Assembly: GCF_963677845.1 (NCBI RefSeq)
Contig: NZ_OY782498.1
Coordinates: 258,001 to 322,000 of the forward strand
From: an uncultured Pseudodesulfovibrio sp.
GTDB lineage: Bacteria > Desulfobacterota > Desulfovibrionia > Desulfovibrionales > Desulfovibrionaceae
Direction of reading: 5' to 3'
Length of the DNA: 64,000 bases
Positions 1 to 8,427 of this stretch are shown one piece after another (position 1 is the first letter of the stretch; each line of letters begins with the position of its first letter). Under the pieces are notes generated by a model. The model was not told the origin of the DNA, did not search any database, and saw only the letters and a program-made list of their open reading frames with translations. Made by a program: the position numbers and the translations under genes.

Positions 1-1283
1 CAGGCGAACTGGGAATGATCTTTCTTTTGGAGCCCGGCTCCAAGCAGTATCGGTTGGCTGTGCAGTATGGTTTTCCTTTCGGGTCCAACCTACAGCCCAT
101 GGCTGACAGTGATCTTTTCATTGAAGTTGCCGAATCTGGGCGCGGTGAAATTGTCAACGATCTGGATAAGGATGCTCGATGGTCTGGGGAATTACCCGGC
201 CTTGGGGCTATGATTATTATTCCGATTGCTTCGCCCAACCGGTGTGAAGGCCTGCTTATTCTTGCCTCAGAAAACAAGGGGCTATTTGAAGCTTCTCACA
301 GCCGAAGTTTGTCAACATTGGCTTCTGTCGCCGGAATCTCAGTGAGTAACTCCTTCAATTTCGAAGGTGTGCAGAAGTTAATGAACGCCATCTTGCAGGC
401 GTTGGCAGAAGCAATTGACTCCCGAGATCCTTTTACCGCTGGACATTCCGAACGTGTGGCACACTTGGCGGTGGCTTTTGCTCAGGTTTTGAATGAAAAA
501 GGGGATTGCGCCGAGGAATCTTTCTCGGATGAAGATCTCAAGGAAATTTATTACGCAGGTATTTTGCATGATGTCGGCAAAATTGGCATCAAGGAAGACG
601 TGCTTACAAAACGCACTCGATTGACTCCTCGGCATATGGATGTTGTCAAAGCCCGTTTCCAACTTCTTGGTCAATTCAGCGATTTTGATTGGTCGTCAGC
701 GTATGAGACAGTCAGTTCTGTGAACAAGGCAATGACTCCAGAAGAGGATGATTTGAAGTTTGTTAAGGAGTTGGGTGACAAAGTCTTTCACGAAGGCGGA
801 GCGCGTCTGTCATATCTATACGATGATGAATTGGAACATCTCCTTTTGAAATATGGCAATTTGACTTCAGAGGAACGCAAAGAAATTCAGCGTCATCCAG
901 CTGAGAGCGAACGAATCCTTCAGCATATTCCCATGCACGGCAATTATAACAACATGCTGGCCATTATTCGACAGCATCATGAACGCCTTGATGGTTCAGG
1001 GTATCCAGATGGCTTGAAGGCGGATGAAATTATTATCCAGAGTCGTATGATGGCGATTGTGGATATTTATGACGCAGTGACTCAAGAACGTCACTACAAG
1101 CCTGCGTATACACGCAGCGAAGCCGTGAAGATCTTGAAAAAGGATGCGGAAGCGGGAAGGTTGGATAACGATTTGACTACCTGTTTTCTGGAGAATCTTG
1201 AACGGATCGAGGCTTTGTCTGAGCGGGTCAAGATCACTCGTGTTAGCCATCTTTCGGAAATCGGAAATTTCTCTACGCTTTAG
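1..1283 (+). CDS. GAF and HD-GYP domain protein, 5' end missing
   Basis: The reading frame is open from the window edge, so the N-terminus lies upstream; the first ATG inside the window is at 15. The first ~115 visible residues resemble the end of a GAF sensor domain. An HD-GYP domain follows: HD in 'HDVGKIG' (residues 185-191 counted from the ATG at 15) and HH plus 'GSGYP' at 321-331. HD-GYP proteins are usually cyclic-di-GMP phosphodiesterases, so the likely role is turnover of that messenger in response to a ligand bound by the GAF domain. Oddity: about 65 extra residues (roughly 215-280) separate the HD motif from the helix that leads into HHE, where family members normally run on directly. 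It converges on the minus-strand DUF885 gene with no clear terminator between them. Confidence 0.88.
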   Translation, partial: GELGMIFLLEPGSKQYRLAVQYGFPFGSNLQPMADSDLFIEVAESGRGEIVNDLDKDARWSGELPGLGAMIIIPIASPNRCEGLLILASENKGLFEASHSRSLSTLASVAGISVSNSFNFEGVQKLMNAILQALAEAIDSRDPFTAGHSERVAHLAVAFAQVLNEKGDCAEESFSDEDLKEIYYAGILHDVGKIGIKEDVLTKRTRLTPRHMDVVKARFQLLGQFSDFDWSSAYETVSSVNKAMTPEEDDLKFVKELGDKVFHEGGARLSYLYDDELEHLLLKYGNLTSEERKEIQRHPAESERILQHIPMHGNYNNMLAIIRQHHERLDGSGYPDGLKADEIIIQSRMMAIVDIYDAVTQERHYKPAYTRSEAVKILKKDAEAGRLDNDLTTCFLENLERIEALSERVKITRVSHLSEIGNFSTL

Positions 1284-1320
1284 CTAATTCCCGCCAATTT
1301 TACAGAGGTGACTCTAGCAA

Positions 1321-2931
1321 TCAGCCGCACATCTGTTGTTCGATGTGTGCAAAGGGAAGCTGTCCTCCTGCGAACAGGGCCGTACAGAATGGGCCAATTT
1401 TCAGTCGTGATTTTTTTCTGAGCCGGGTTATTTCGTAGAGACCCAGAATCGGCATGGCTCTGCGTGATGGTGTTAAGCGGATGTTGCGAACGTGGTTTAA
1501 TCCTTCGTCCTGTGAAAATCCGGCTTCGTCCAGAATGGACAGGCATCGATTCTGGTCCATCGAGCCTACGGCCAGCCCTGCGTCGATCATTGCCAGTGCT
1601 GCGCGGCCCAGACCTCGCTTATGGTGAGTGAGGCGGTCGAGTGGCGTTTCAAGATACCCCAGTTCATCCATGAGATTTTCGGCGAAGGCGAGCCATCCCG
1701 CCATGAAGAGTGGGTTGGTTATCTGTGCCATCGGAGAATCCCCCAAGGCGCGCCTTTGAGAATTTAGCAAATGACGACCGGGATAGGTTTGCATGGCCGT
1801 CATGAAAGGAAATTCTTTGCGTGCGCGGGCTAAACGAACCGGGTCATCACGAAATCCCCTGCCTGTGAAGAGATGGGCACTGACATAACAGTGTGAAGGG
1901 TCGTTTTCCCATGCGCCGAGGGCCGGGGCGAGATGAATGGGGCGCAGAGAAGACGCCATATGCAACGGTTGGGGATCAATGCGTAATCCCGTGTCGGCAA
2001 AGACTTTTGCCAATGGAGATTCCTGCATGAATGCGCGGAGGCGATGGATTTCACGGACAACAAGATCCACTGCCTCAAGATTGTCTGTGGGCGGCCCTTG
2101 GTATTCGTCGTACAGTTCTCGCCAGTTCTTACCGTTGCCGATTTCCGATTCAAACCAGTGCAAAGATTCCAAACGTTTATTGTATTCTTCTTCTGCGATA
2201 GAAAATATTTCGTCAGGACTTCGTTTTGAACCAAGGACGTTTTCCGTCATGATGGAAAATGATGGCCCGAGATCATCTGGAATTTCCGGTCTGGACGTGA
2301 CGAATCGGTCGAAATCCTTGAGGCTGGAGAGGGCTTCGTTGAGAAATTTTGGTGCCTTGCCTGTCTGACCAAGTTCGCTGGTGCCTAAATCGGTCAGATA
2401 CCGTGCGCAGTCTCGAATCATGGTTTGAGAGTCTCCACGGCTGGATGCACTGATAGCTTCGATGTTGATGGGCGCCTGTGCCAACAGATTGGGGATATCC
2501 CTCAGCCGTTTAATAAACCTTTTTTGTCGGGTGCGTTCATTTTTGGCAGGCATGGTTACTGCCTGCTCAAGCCCCGTGAAGGCTATTTGTAAATAGAGTT
2601 CTGGGGCTTTTTCCCATGTACGGATGCTGTCCAACTCCGTGATGACACCACTTGCACTCAAGGCAAAGGCCTGCGCCTGTGCGGCTGAATCGGGCGTATC
2701 CGCTTTGGATGCTGCGGTGAGGAAATCGTTTTTGAATCGTTTGAGTGCGGCGCTGTGTTTTGAGATGCTCTTGCGAGACAAGTCGTCCAGTCGGTCGAGC
2801 CACTTTGCGGACTCTGTTGCAGGCGGCAGCAGGGAGAAAGTTCCTGATGCACACATTACAGGGAAGTGTTTAGCCAAATATGCGAAATATTTTTTTGCGA
2901 GTTTGATTTTCATGAATGTGCGCTCATGCAC
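1321..2931 (-). CDS. DUF885-family protein with degenerate metal site
   Basis: A 536-residue protein whose C-terminal half matches the DUF885 pattern: 'GWLAFAE' at 412-418, followed by the conserved 'LDRL' helix and 'AALAMIDAGL'. Active DUF885 proteins are thought to be metallopeptidases carrying an HE..PGHH motif. Here the aligned stretch is 'MQTYPGRHL' (380-388), so the first His and the Glu are replaced by Met and Gln. Catalysis by the usual mechanism therefore looks unlikely. The start is uncertain: GTG at 2931 gives 536 residues and ATG at 2913 gives 'MKIKLAKK'; neither has a good ribosome site. It begins about 12 bases after the cheV stop and is probably cotranscribed with it. Its function is unknown. 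Confidence 0.7.
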   Translation of the reverse strand: MHERTFMKIKLAKKYFAYLAKHFPVMCASGTFSLLPPATESAKWLDRLDDLSRKSISKHSAALKRFKNDFLTAASKADTPDSAAQAQAFALSASGVITELDSIRTWEKAPELYLQIAFTGLEQAVTMPAKNERTRQKRFIKRLRDIPNLLAQAPINIEAISASSRGDSQTMIRDCARYLTDLGTSELGQTGKAPKFLNEALSSLKDFDRFVTSRPEIPDDLGPSFSIMTENVLGSKRSPDEIFSIAEEEYNKRLESLHWFESEIGNGKNWRELYDEYQGPPTDNLEAVDLVVREIHRLRAFMQESPLAKVFADTGLRIDPQPLHMASSLRPIHLAPALGAWENDPSHCYVSAHLFTGRGFRDDPVRLARARKEFPFMTAMQTYPGRHLLNSQRRALGDSPMAQITNPLFMAGWLAFAENLMDELGYLETPLDRLTHHKRGLGRAALAMIDAGLAVGSMDQNRCLSILDEAGFSQDEGLNHVRNIRLTPSRRAMPILGLYEITRLRKKSRLKIGPFCTALFAGGQLPFAHIEQQMCG

Positions 2932-2943
2932 GGTATGGTTCTG

Positions 2944-3900
2944 TTAACCTTCAATGTCCGTTTTGAGCAGGTTGTATACTCTGGGAGCGAGTTCTCCCAG
3001 TTCAGCCTTGGAAACCTGATCGTCGGCACCGACGGCGATACCTTTGTGGTGCAAAGTTTCCGTAATGATGGAAGAGCACAGGACAACAGGCAGATCTTTA
3101 AGAAGAGTATCATCTTTGATGGCTCGTGTCAGGCTGTGGCCGTCCATGGCGGGCATTTCAATATCCGAGATCACGGCGTTTACATAGTTTGTCAGCGGTT
3201 GTCTCTCATTTTCTGCTTTGGCTTTGATTGATTGGAGATACCGCCATGCAAGGTCACCGTTTTCTTCGGTGTGCACTTTGAATCCTGATTCGGAAAGGAT
3301 TTTGGCAATCATCTTTCGGGCCATACTGGAGTCGTCGACCAACAGAACTCGTTGTTCCTCGCTGGAGATTTGTTCTTTGACGGCCTTGGCAACTTCGTTG
3401 ACCGGGGTGGCGCCGGGGTTTAACTCCATGCATATTTTTTCCATGTCCAAAATGAAAATGATACGGTCAGTGAATTTGACGACACCAGTGATGGAGTTCG
3501 CGGTTAGCGAGGAAACATAGTTGGTGGGAGCTTCGACTTCTTTCCAGTTGATCCTGTGAATACGGGTCACACCGGAAACGAGGAAAGCACTTTTTGTGCG
3601 GTTGAATTCCGTGACAATGACCTTGGGAGCCTCGGATGGAACGCGATTTTTGCCGAGCCAGTTTGCTAAATCGATGAGTGGAATGATTTCATTACGCAGA
3701 TTGAAGGCCCCCATCACGGATTCGTGAGCCACGTCGGGCATTTCCGTTAATTCGGGCATCTGAATGATTTCCAGAACCTTGGCAACGTTAATTCCGTAGA
3801 AGCCGCGATAGGTGCTGTTCGGCCGCTCGTCATCGAGAAAGAACTCAACAATTTCAAGTTCATTGGTGCCTGATTCAAGCAGGATATTGGTCTCACTCAT
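2944..3900 (-). CDS. cheV: Chemotaxis protein CheV (CheW-receiver fusion)
   Basis: The first ~165 residues are a CheW-like coupling domain ('GAFNLRNEIIPLIDL', 'TGVVKFTDRIIFILDMEKI'). After a short linker comes a receiver domain with 'LLVDDSSMARKM', the phospho-acceptor Asp in 'AVISDIEMPAMDG' and the conserved Lys in 'VSKAELGEL'. CheV couples chemoreceptors to CheA and adapts the signal through phosphorylation. The ATG at 3900 ('MSETNILLES') was preferred over the upstream one at 3924 because a GGAG sits about 9 bases before it. A second chemotaxis gene, the receptor at 27806-29794, lies elsewhere in the window; cheA and cheY are not present here. Confidence 0.85.
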   Translation of the reverse strand: MSETNILLESGTNELEIVEFFLDDERPNSTYRGFYGINVAKVLEIIQMPELTEMPDVAHESVMGAFNLRNEIIPLIDLANWLGKNRVPSEAPKVIVTEFNRTKSAFLVSGVTRIHRINWKEVEAPTNYVSSLTANSITGVVKFTDRIIFILDMEKICMELNPGATPVNEVAKAVKEQISSEEQRVLLVDDSSMARKMIAKILSESGFKVHTEENGDLAWRYLQSIKAKAENERQPLTNYVNAVISDIEMPAMDGHSLTRAIKDDTLLKDLPVVLCSSIITETLHHKGIAVGADDQVSKAELGELAPRVYNLLKTDIEG

Positions 3901-4009
3901 GCGAGGTATCTCCAGAGTCTCCAAGGTTTGGCAAATTCGAACCCTTTACATATACTAAGGGGTTCGCTGGATGCAAGCCCGGCAAAGGGTCAAACCCAAA
4001 AAAGACAGA

Positions 4010-5362
4010 CTATTCTTCAATGCCGTATTTTTTGATTTTGTAGTGGATTGCCCTGCGGCTTATGCCCAGCCTGTCGGCAGCATTCTTTTTGACTCCCCCA
4101 GTCGCTTTCAAAGCGCGGACAATAGTTTCCCGTTCATTGTCTTCAAGCGACAGACTTGATCCCTGAAGGACCGGAGAATCAGCTGGAGGTTCTTCGATTT
4201 GTAAATCCTGACTCGTAATGGTTTCGTCGCCACAGAAGACGAGTGCTGCTTCGATGGTGTTCTTCAGTTCGCGTACATTACCCGGCCATGCGTGGCCGAT
4301 CATTCTGTCCATGGCTTCCTTTTCAATGGACAAGAGGGGGCGATCCTGAGCGGAACACAACTCGTCGAGGAATCCTGTGACCAGGAGCGGAATATCTTCC
4401 TTACGTTCACGAAGTGGCGGGATGGTCAGGGTGACAACTTTCAGCCGGTAGTACAAGTCCTCGCGAAAATCTCCGTTTGCCACCATTCGAGGGAGGTCGG
4501 CATTGGTGGCGGCTATGACTCGACAGGAAATCTTTCGTTCGGTGTTGTCGCCAACTCTGCGTATTGTGCCTTCCTGAAGAAAGCGGAGAAGGCGAGTTTG
4601 CATGTCAGGGGAAATGTTACCTATTTCATCCAGAAACAGGGTGCCTTCATCGGCCTCTTCAATGAGTCCTTTTTTGTCCTTCATGGCATGGGTAAATGAG
4701 CCTTTGACGTGACCGAAAAGTTCACTTTCAAGCAGTGTTGGCTGGGTGGAACCGCAGTCCACCACCACGAAGGGCCCTTTGGCACGAGGGCTGGCGTCGT
4801 GGAGTATTCGTGCTGCTTTTTCCTTGCCCGTGCCGGATTCGCCAAAGAGGAGGACCGTGGCCGTGGATCGGGCGACCCGTTCGAGTAACTCCAGAAAACG
4901 GGCCATTGTCGGGGCTGTGCCGCCCAGTAATCCCTCATGAGAGAAGTGTGTGGTTGAAGGCTTCCGTATTTGAGCTGGAGGGGTGCCGGTTTCCAGTTTT
5001 GATCTGATAAGTCGTACCAGTTCTTTGCCGTCGAACGGTTTGGTCAGGTAGTCTGCTGCCCCGGCCTGTATGGCATCTACTGCCCCCGGAATGGTCCCAT
5101 GGGCAGTGAGCATGATGATGGGGATATGCGGCCAGTTTTCAAGGACCTCCTTGAGCAGGCCATGTCCTCCCATCCCCGGCATTTTGACATCGGAAACGAT
5201 CAGGTCCACCGGCTCATTTGCCAGCATTTCAAGGGCAGTTTCAGCTCTGTCTGCGAGTAACGGTGTCAAGCCGGAAGAAAGCAGGCGCGCTTCCAGTACT
5301 TGCAGGATGTTTTCGTCGTCATCCACCACGAGAATGGTCGGTATGTTGATAGTCGTGTTCAT
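4010..5362 (-). CDS. NtrC-family response regulator with variant GAFTGA loop
   Basis: 450 residues in three domains: receiver (1-120, phospho-acceptor Asp58 in 'LIVSDVKMPG'), AAA+ (about 145-380, Walker A 'GESGTGKE' at 174-181, Walker B 'GTLFLDEIGN') and a Fis-type helix-turn-helix at the C-terminus ('KKNAADRLGISRRAIHYKI'). Proteins of this layout activate sigma-54 RNA polymerase. The loop that contacts sigma-54, normally GAFTGA, reads 'GSFTHA' (221-226): the Phe and Thr are kept but Ala is Ser and the second Gly is His. It lies 13 bases downstream of the histidine kinase gene, so the two form a cognate pair. Whether it still works with sigma-54 cannot be told from sequence. Confidence 0.85.
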   Translation of the reverse strand: MNTTINIPTILVVDDDENILQVLEARLLSSGLTPLLADRAETALEMLANEPVDLIVSDVKMPGMGGHGLLKEVLENWPHIPIIMLTAHGTIPGAVDAIQAGAADYLTKPFDGKELVRLIRSKLETGTPPAQIRKPSTTHFSHEGLLGGTAPTMARFLELLERVARSTATVLLFGESGTGKEKAARILHDASPRAKGPFVVVDCGSTQPTLLESELFGHVKGSFTHAMKDKKGLIEEADEGTLFLDEIGNISPDMQTRLLRFLQEGTIRRVGDNTERKISCRVIAATNADLPRMVANGDFREDLYYRLKVVTLTIPPLRERKEDIPLLVTGFLDELCSAQDRPLLSIEKEAMDRMIGHAWPGNVRELKNTIEAALVFCGDETITSQDLQIEEPPADSPVLQGSSLSLEDNERETIVRALKATGGVKKNAADRLGISRRAIHYKIKKYGIEE

Positions 5363-5375
5363 GATGTGTCCTTGT

Positions 5376-6788
5376 TCATGCCTTGGCGGGCAGGGAAAAA
5401 CAGAATGTCGAGCCGTGTCCGGGGTTGCTGGTCAGCCAGATGCGGCCTTCGTGAGCCAGAATAATGCGTTTGGATATAGCCAGTCCGAGCCCCGCTCCAT
5501 CCACGCTGTCGCGGACTTCGGGCTCTCGGTAATATTTTTGAAAAACTCGGTCCTGTTCTTCTTCCGGGATACCAGGGCCAGTGTCTTGTACGCAGAAGAT
5601 GACTTCGTCGGGTGTGGTTGAACTGGTAACGGTCACCGTGCCGCTTCGCGGGGTGAATTTGATGGCGTTACCCACCAGATTCATGAGGACCTGTCTAATG
5701 TGTTCCGAGTCGGCCATAAATGTTGTGGGCGTGGTTTTTGAAATAAGTGTGATGCCGTTGGCCTCGGCGGCGAGAGTTAGCCGTTCGACGGTGGAGGAGA
5801 CAAGCCATTCTCCATCGGTTTCCTGTTTGTGAAGATCGAGTGTCTCGGATTCCATGCGGGAGACCGAAAGCAGTCTGGTCAGGAGTTCGGAAAGGCGTGT
5901 GGATTCTTTTTCCGCGATACGGAGGAATTTTTTTTGTTTTTCGTTAACTTCACCAAAAGCACCGGATTCAACAAGATCAACGGCTTCACGAACCGACGTC
6001 ATGGGCGTCCTGATTTCGTGGGAAAGCATGGCAATGAAATCTGACCGCATCTGTTCTTCGCGTCGCAGTCGTGCAGCCATGGCGTTGAATGCCAGTGCAA
6101 GTTCTCCCAGTTCATCGCCGGAAAGAATTCGTACATCTCGAGGAGTGGCTCCGGTTCCAAGGTCTCGGATGCCTCGTCGTACTTCGGTCAGCGAACGATT
6201 CAGGAACCAAGCCAGGATCAAGCCGCCTCCCACGCCGAGAGCGAGACACGCCAGTAATCCGTATAAGCCGATGTCGGCAGCCCTTTGTCCTGCATCGTGA
6301 AGCATGGTCAATCGGGTTTCCATGTCCGCCACATTGTCGAACAGGCTTTGTTCTAGAATATCAGTCCATTCGCGGACGGTAACGTTGGGAGCTAGATTAT
6401 CATCTGTGGTTTCCCCGGGGTCGAGTGTTATTTCGTACTCTTTGGTCAACTCTTCCCATTCTTCGGTGTAGGTCGGATGCTTTTTTAGCGTTTCGTCTAA
6501 AATTTCACCAAAGCGGGTCAGGTCTTCCACGATAAATCCCACAGCGGCCTCATCTCCACCTAGCAGACGGTAGCGTCGGATGTTGTCCTGCACGCTATAC
6601 AAGCGTTCCAACATGCGTTGGATGGCAGAGTCCAAATCGTGATTTTCAGCTACGATCTGACTTGACACTTCCGCGTCTTGTCGGACTTGCCAGAACAGGA
6701 AGGCTGTGGTGGTGAAAAAGATGATAATTAACGCACTCGCCCAGATGAGGAGCTTGGCGGCAATGGAAAGATGGCGAACCTTAGGCAT
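5376..6788 (-). CDS. Membrane sensor histidine kinase
   Basis: 470 residues. A transmembrane helix lies at about 10-32. A helical periplasmic sensor region (about 35-165) carries none of the PAS/Cache motifs recognised here and resembles four-helix-bundle sensors. A second membrane helix (about 172-194) is followed by a HAMP linker ('GDELGELALAFNAMAARL'), HisKA with the phospho-acceptor His in 'AMLSHEIRTPMTSV', and HATPase_c with 'NLVGNAIKFTPRSG', 'DTGPGIPEEEQ' and 'GAGLGLAISKRI'. It is first in a minus-strand operon with the NtrC-like regulator and probably phosphorylates it. The input signal is unknown. Confidence 0.87.
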   Translation of the reverse strand: MPKVRHLSIAAKLLIWASALIIIFFTTTAFLFWQVRQDAEVSSQIVAENHDLDSAIQRMLERLYSVQDNIRRYRLLGGDEAAVGFIVEDLTRFGEILDETLKKHPTYTEEWEELTKEYEITLDPGETTDDNLAPNVTVREWTDILEQSLFDNVADMETRLTMLHDAGQRAADIGLYGLLACLALGVGGGLILAWFLNRSLTEVRRGIRDLGTGATPRDVRILSGDELGELALAFNAMAARLRREEQMRSDFIAMLSHEIRTPMTSVREAVDLVESGAFGEVNEKQKKFLRIAEKESTRLSELLTRLLSVSRMESETLDLHKQETDGEWLVSSTVERLTLAAEANGITLISKTTPTTFMADSEHIRQVLMNLVGNAIKFTPRSGTVTVTSSTTPDEVIFCVQDTGPGIPEEEQDRVFQKYYREPEVRDSVDGAGLGLAISKRIILAHEGRIWLTSNPGHGSTFCFSLPAKA

Positions 6789-6859
6789 GACTTACTCTTT
6801 AGAGTATTCGCGGTGACAGGGCAATAAACCTTTAACTCTCTATGGCCTTTTTGAGCTAA

Positions 6860-6904
6860 AAAAAAGGCCATCTTTTGTTGTAATGATGGCCTGAGTTTTT
6901 TTTT
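6860..6904 (-). terminator. Intrinsic terminator after acylphosphatase-like gene
   Basis: Inverted repeat GGCCATC (6866-6872) / GATGGCC (6885-6891), with an A-run on the left and a T-run on the right. It can therefore stop transcription from either strand. In context it ends the minus-strand gene 6934-7206. Confidence 0.75.
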
Positions 6905-6933
6905 GACGGCAATCCGTCAAGATGGTTAATGAA

Positions 6934-7206
6934 TTAACCTCGGGTTTCAAAGGTCTTGTATTCCTTGTCGTAATCAAGAGCGGAACAGGACACGTTGTTT
7001 TTGCCGACGGCCGGTGATTCGGTCATAAGCCGTTCCCGGAACAATGCATAGGTTTCTGCATCTCCTTGAACCAGAATTTCCGCTTTTTTGTCCGCTACGC
7101 TGCGAACCCAGCCGGTTAGTTTCAACTGTTCTGCTGCCTTGCGAACCCAAGACTGGAAAGGCCCTCCAGCCACTTCCCCTTCAACGATACATTTGTAACT
7201 TTTCAT
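6934..7206 (-). CDS. Acylphosphatase-fold protein lacking catalytic residues
   Basis: A 90-residue protein matching the acylphosphatase family in length and pattern: 'CIVEGEVAGGPFQSWVRKAA', then 'LKLTGWVRSVADKKAEILVQGD'. Acylphosphatases hydrolyse carboxyl-phosphate bonds using an Arg in the phosphate loop and an Asn after GWVR. Here the Arg position is Gln18 and the Asn position is Ser36. The fold is probably kept while classical catalysis is lost, which suggests a binding or regulatory role. It is monocistronic and is followed by the terminator at 6860-6904. Confidence 0.72.
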   Translation of the reverse strand: MKSYKCIVEGEVAGGPFQSWVRKAAEQLKLTGWVRSVADKKAEILVQGDAETYALFRERLMTESPAVGKNNVSCSALDYDKEYKTFETRG

Positions 7207-7377
7207 GGCGAACCTCCGAATAGGGATTTATTTGTACTCAGAGCGTACGTGATTTTATGTTTTATGAAAAGAGGGAGGCAGAGAATTTGTCGAGGTCTGG
7301 GGTTGTCATTTGTTGAGTACAACGATACTGTCTCTCCCTGCTCTGACCGCTTCTCAATCGTGAAGCAGAGGATTCCC

Positions 7378-7968
7378 ATGTGTAAAATTAGTATTATTGC
7401 CACCCTGTGTGCGTTCTTTTTGTGCGTGTCACCCGCAGCGGCCTCTTTGCCTCATTATAATTCCGACATCGGCTACACCATTTGGCTGCCGAAGCACTGG
7501 ACCGTGGCCTCGAACAGTGATTTGGAAATTGCTGAAGGGGCGTGCAAGCCGCTGCCTGTACAGGGGTTGATGTCTAACTGGGAGGCCGGTTATATCAACT
7601 CTGAAAGTGGTCGAGAATGCCGACTTTTGGTGGAGGCAAAGCCTGGCCGGAAAATGCGTCCGGCAGATATTTCCAACTTTAACAATTTTATAGTCCGGTC
7701 ATTGAAACAATCCCCTTTGTATGAAGTGAAGAATCCGGGATGTGTGACCCTGAAGACTGCTACGTACTTCGAAGACAAGAAAGTGTTGAGGCTTGTAACG
7801 GAGATGGGTCGCGGCGAACACGCCATGGTCGGATTGACGTACATAGTCTACACCCGCAAGGGCATGTTGACGTTTGTCGGGTATCTTGATCCGGCTGACG
7901 ATCAGACGCAGAAAGCCATTGATAAGGCCATGCTTTCTCTCTATCTGGATGATGGTATCCGTTATTAA
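7378..7968 (+). CDS. Secreted protein of unknown function
   Basis: 196 residues from the ATG at 7378, which is preceded by AGAGG about 7 bases upstream and opens a clear signal peptide ('IIATLCAFFLCVSPAAA'). The mature part is a compact domain with four Cys residues (at 'EGACKPL', 'GRECRLL', 'NPGCVTL' and in the leader region) and a hydrophobic central strand. No family was recognised; it may be a periplasmic domain of the kind seen as conserved hypotheticals in Desulfovibrio. A longer frame upstream of 7378 lacks the signal peptide at its start and was not used. Confidence 0.68.
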   Translation: MCKISIIATLCAFFLCVSPAAASLPHYNSDIGYTIWLPKHWTVASNSDLEIAEGACKPLPVQGLMSNWEAGYINSESGRECRLLVEAKPGRKMRPADISNFNNFIVRSLKQSPLYEVKNPGCVTLKTATYFEDKKVLRLVTEMGRGEHAMVGLTYIVYTRKGMLTFVGYLDPADDQTQKAIDKAMLSLYLDDGIRY

Positions 7969-7974
7969 GCGTTG

Positions 7975-8004
7975 TTGACACTATTTGGGTAGGGTGGATA
8001 TCTT
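7975..8004 (+). promoter_or_regulatory. Candidate sigma-70 promoter
   Basis: TTGACA at 7975-7980 and TATCTT at 7999-8004, an 18-base spacing. It lies about 130 bases before the small secreted protein at 8136. The -35 matches the consensus and the -10 is weak. Confidence 0.35.
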
Positions 8005-8135
8005 TTGATTATGGGCAACCATGGTTCGCACTGTGCATTATTTGTAGGCACGGCGCGTTTGTTTTATATTTAGGTGAATAATGGTGAGTGTTTGCCATAG
8101 GCACACTCCTTGCTCAAGAGTCACTGGAGGCTCGA

Positions 8136-8354
8136 GTGAAGAAAATTATATTGGGAACAGTCCTCTCTCTTATGATGTTTTCACCATCTCTGGCAGTGGA
8201 TGGCCACTCTCAGACGGATTCTTGGCTCGTGGCCTCCAATCAGCCACAGCGTCCAGCCCCGGAGCCGCCCCGGAAGATCATCATCAAGGGGAAGGGGGGT
8301 AAAGTAACCGGCGTGGAACAGGGGACAGGTAAGAAACCCAAAGAAAAGAAATAA
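8136..8354 (+). CDS. Small secreted basic protein
   Basis: A 72-residue protein starting at GTG 8136, with GGAGG six bases upstream (8125-8129). The N-terminus is a signal peptide ('KKIILGTVLSLMMFSPSLA') and the mature part is Pro-rich then Lys/Gly-rich, ending 'KPKEKK'. A longer frame from GTG 8088 would bury the signal peptide and lacks a ribosome site. No family was recognised. It ends before the shared terminator at 8375-8409. Confidence 0.6.
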   Translation: MKKIILGTVLSLMMFSPSLAVDGHSQTDSWLVASNQPQRPAPEPPRKIIIKGKGGKVTGVEQGTGKKPKEKK

Positions 8355-8374
8355 TGTATCCTTGGATATATAAG

Positions 8375-8409
8375 AAAGCCCCCGCAACCATTTGGTCGCG
8401 GGGGCTTTT
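8375..8409. terminator. Bidirectional terminator between convergent genes
   Basis: Stem AAAGCCCCCGC (8376-8386) pairs with GCGGGGGCTTT (about 8398-8408) around a 12-base loop. It serves the plus gene ending at 8354 and the minus gene ending at 8428. Confidence 0.8.
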
Positions 8410-8427
8410 ACGTGTTTTGTCTTGAAA

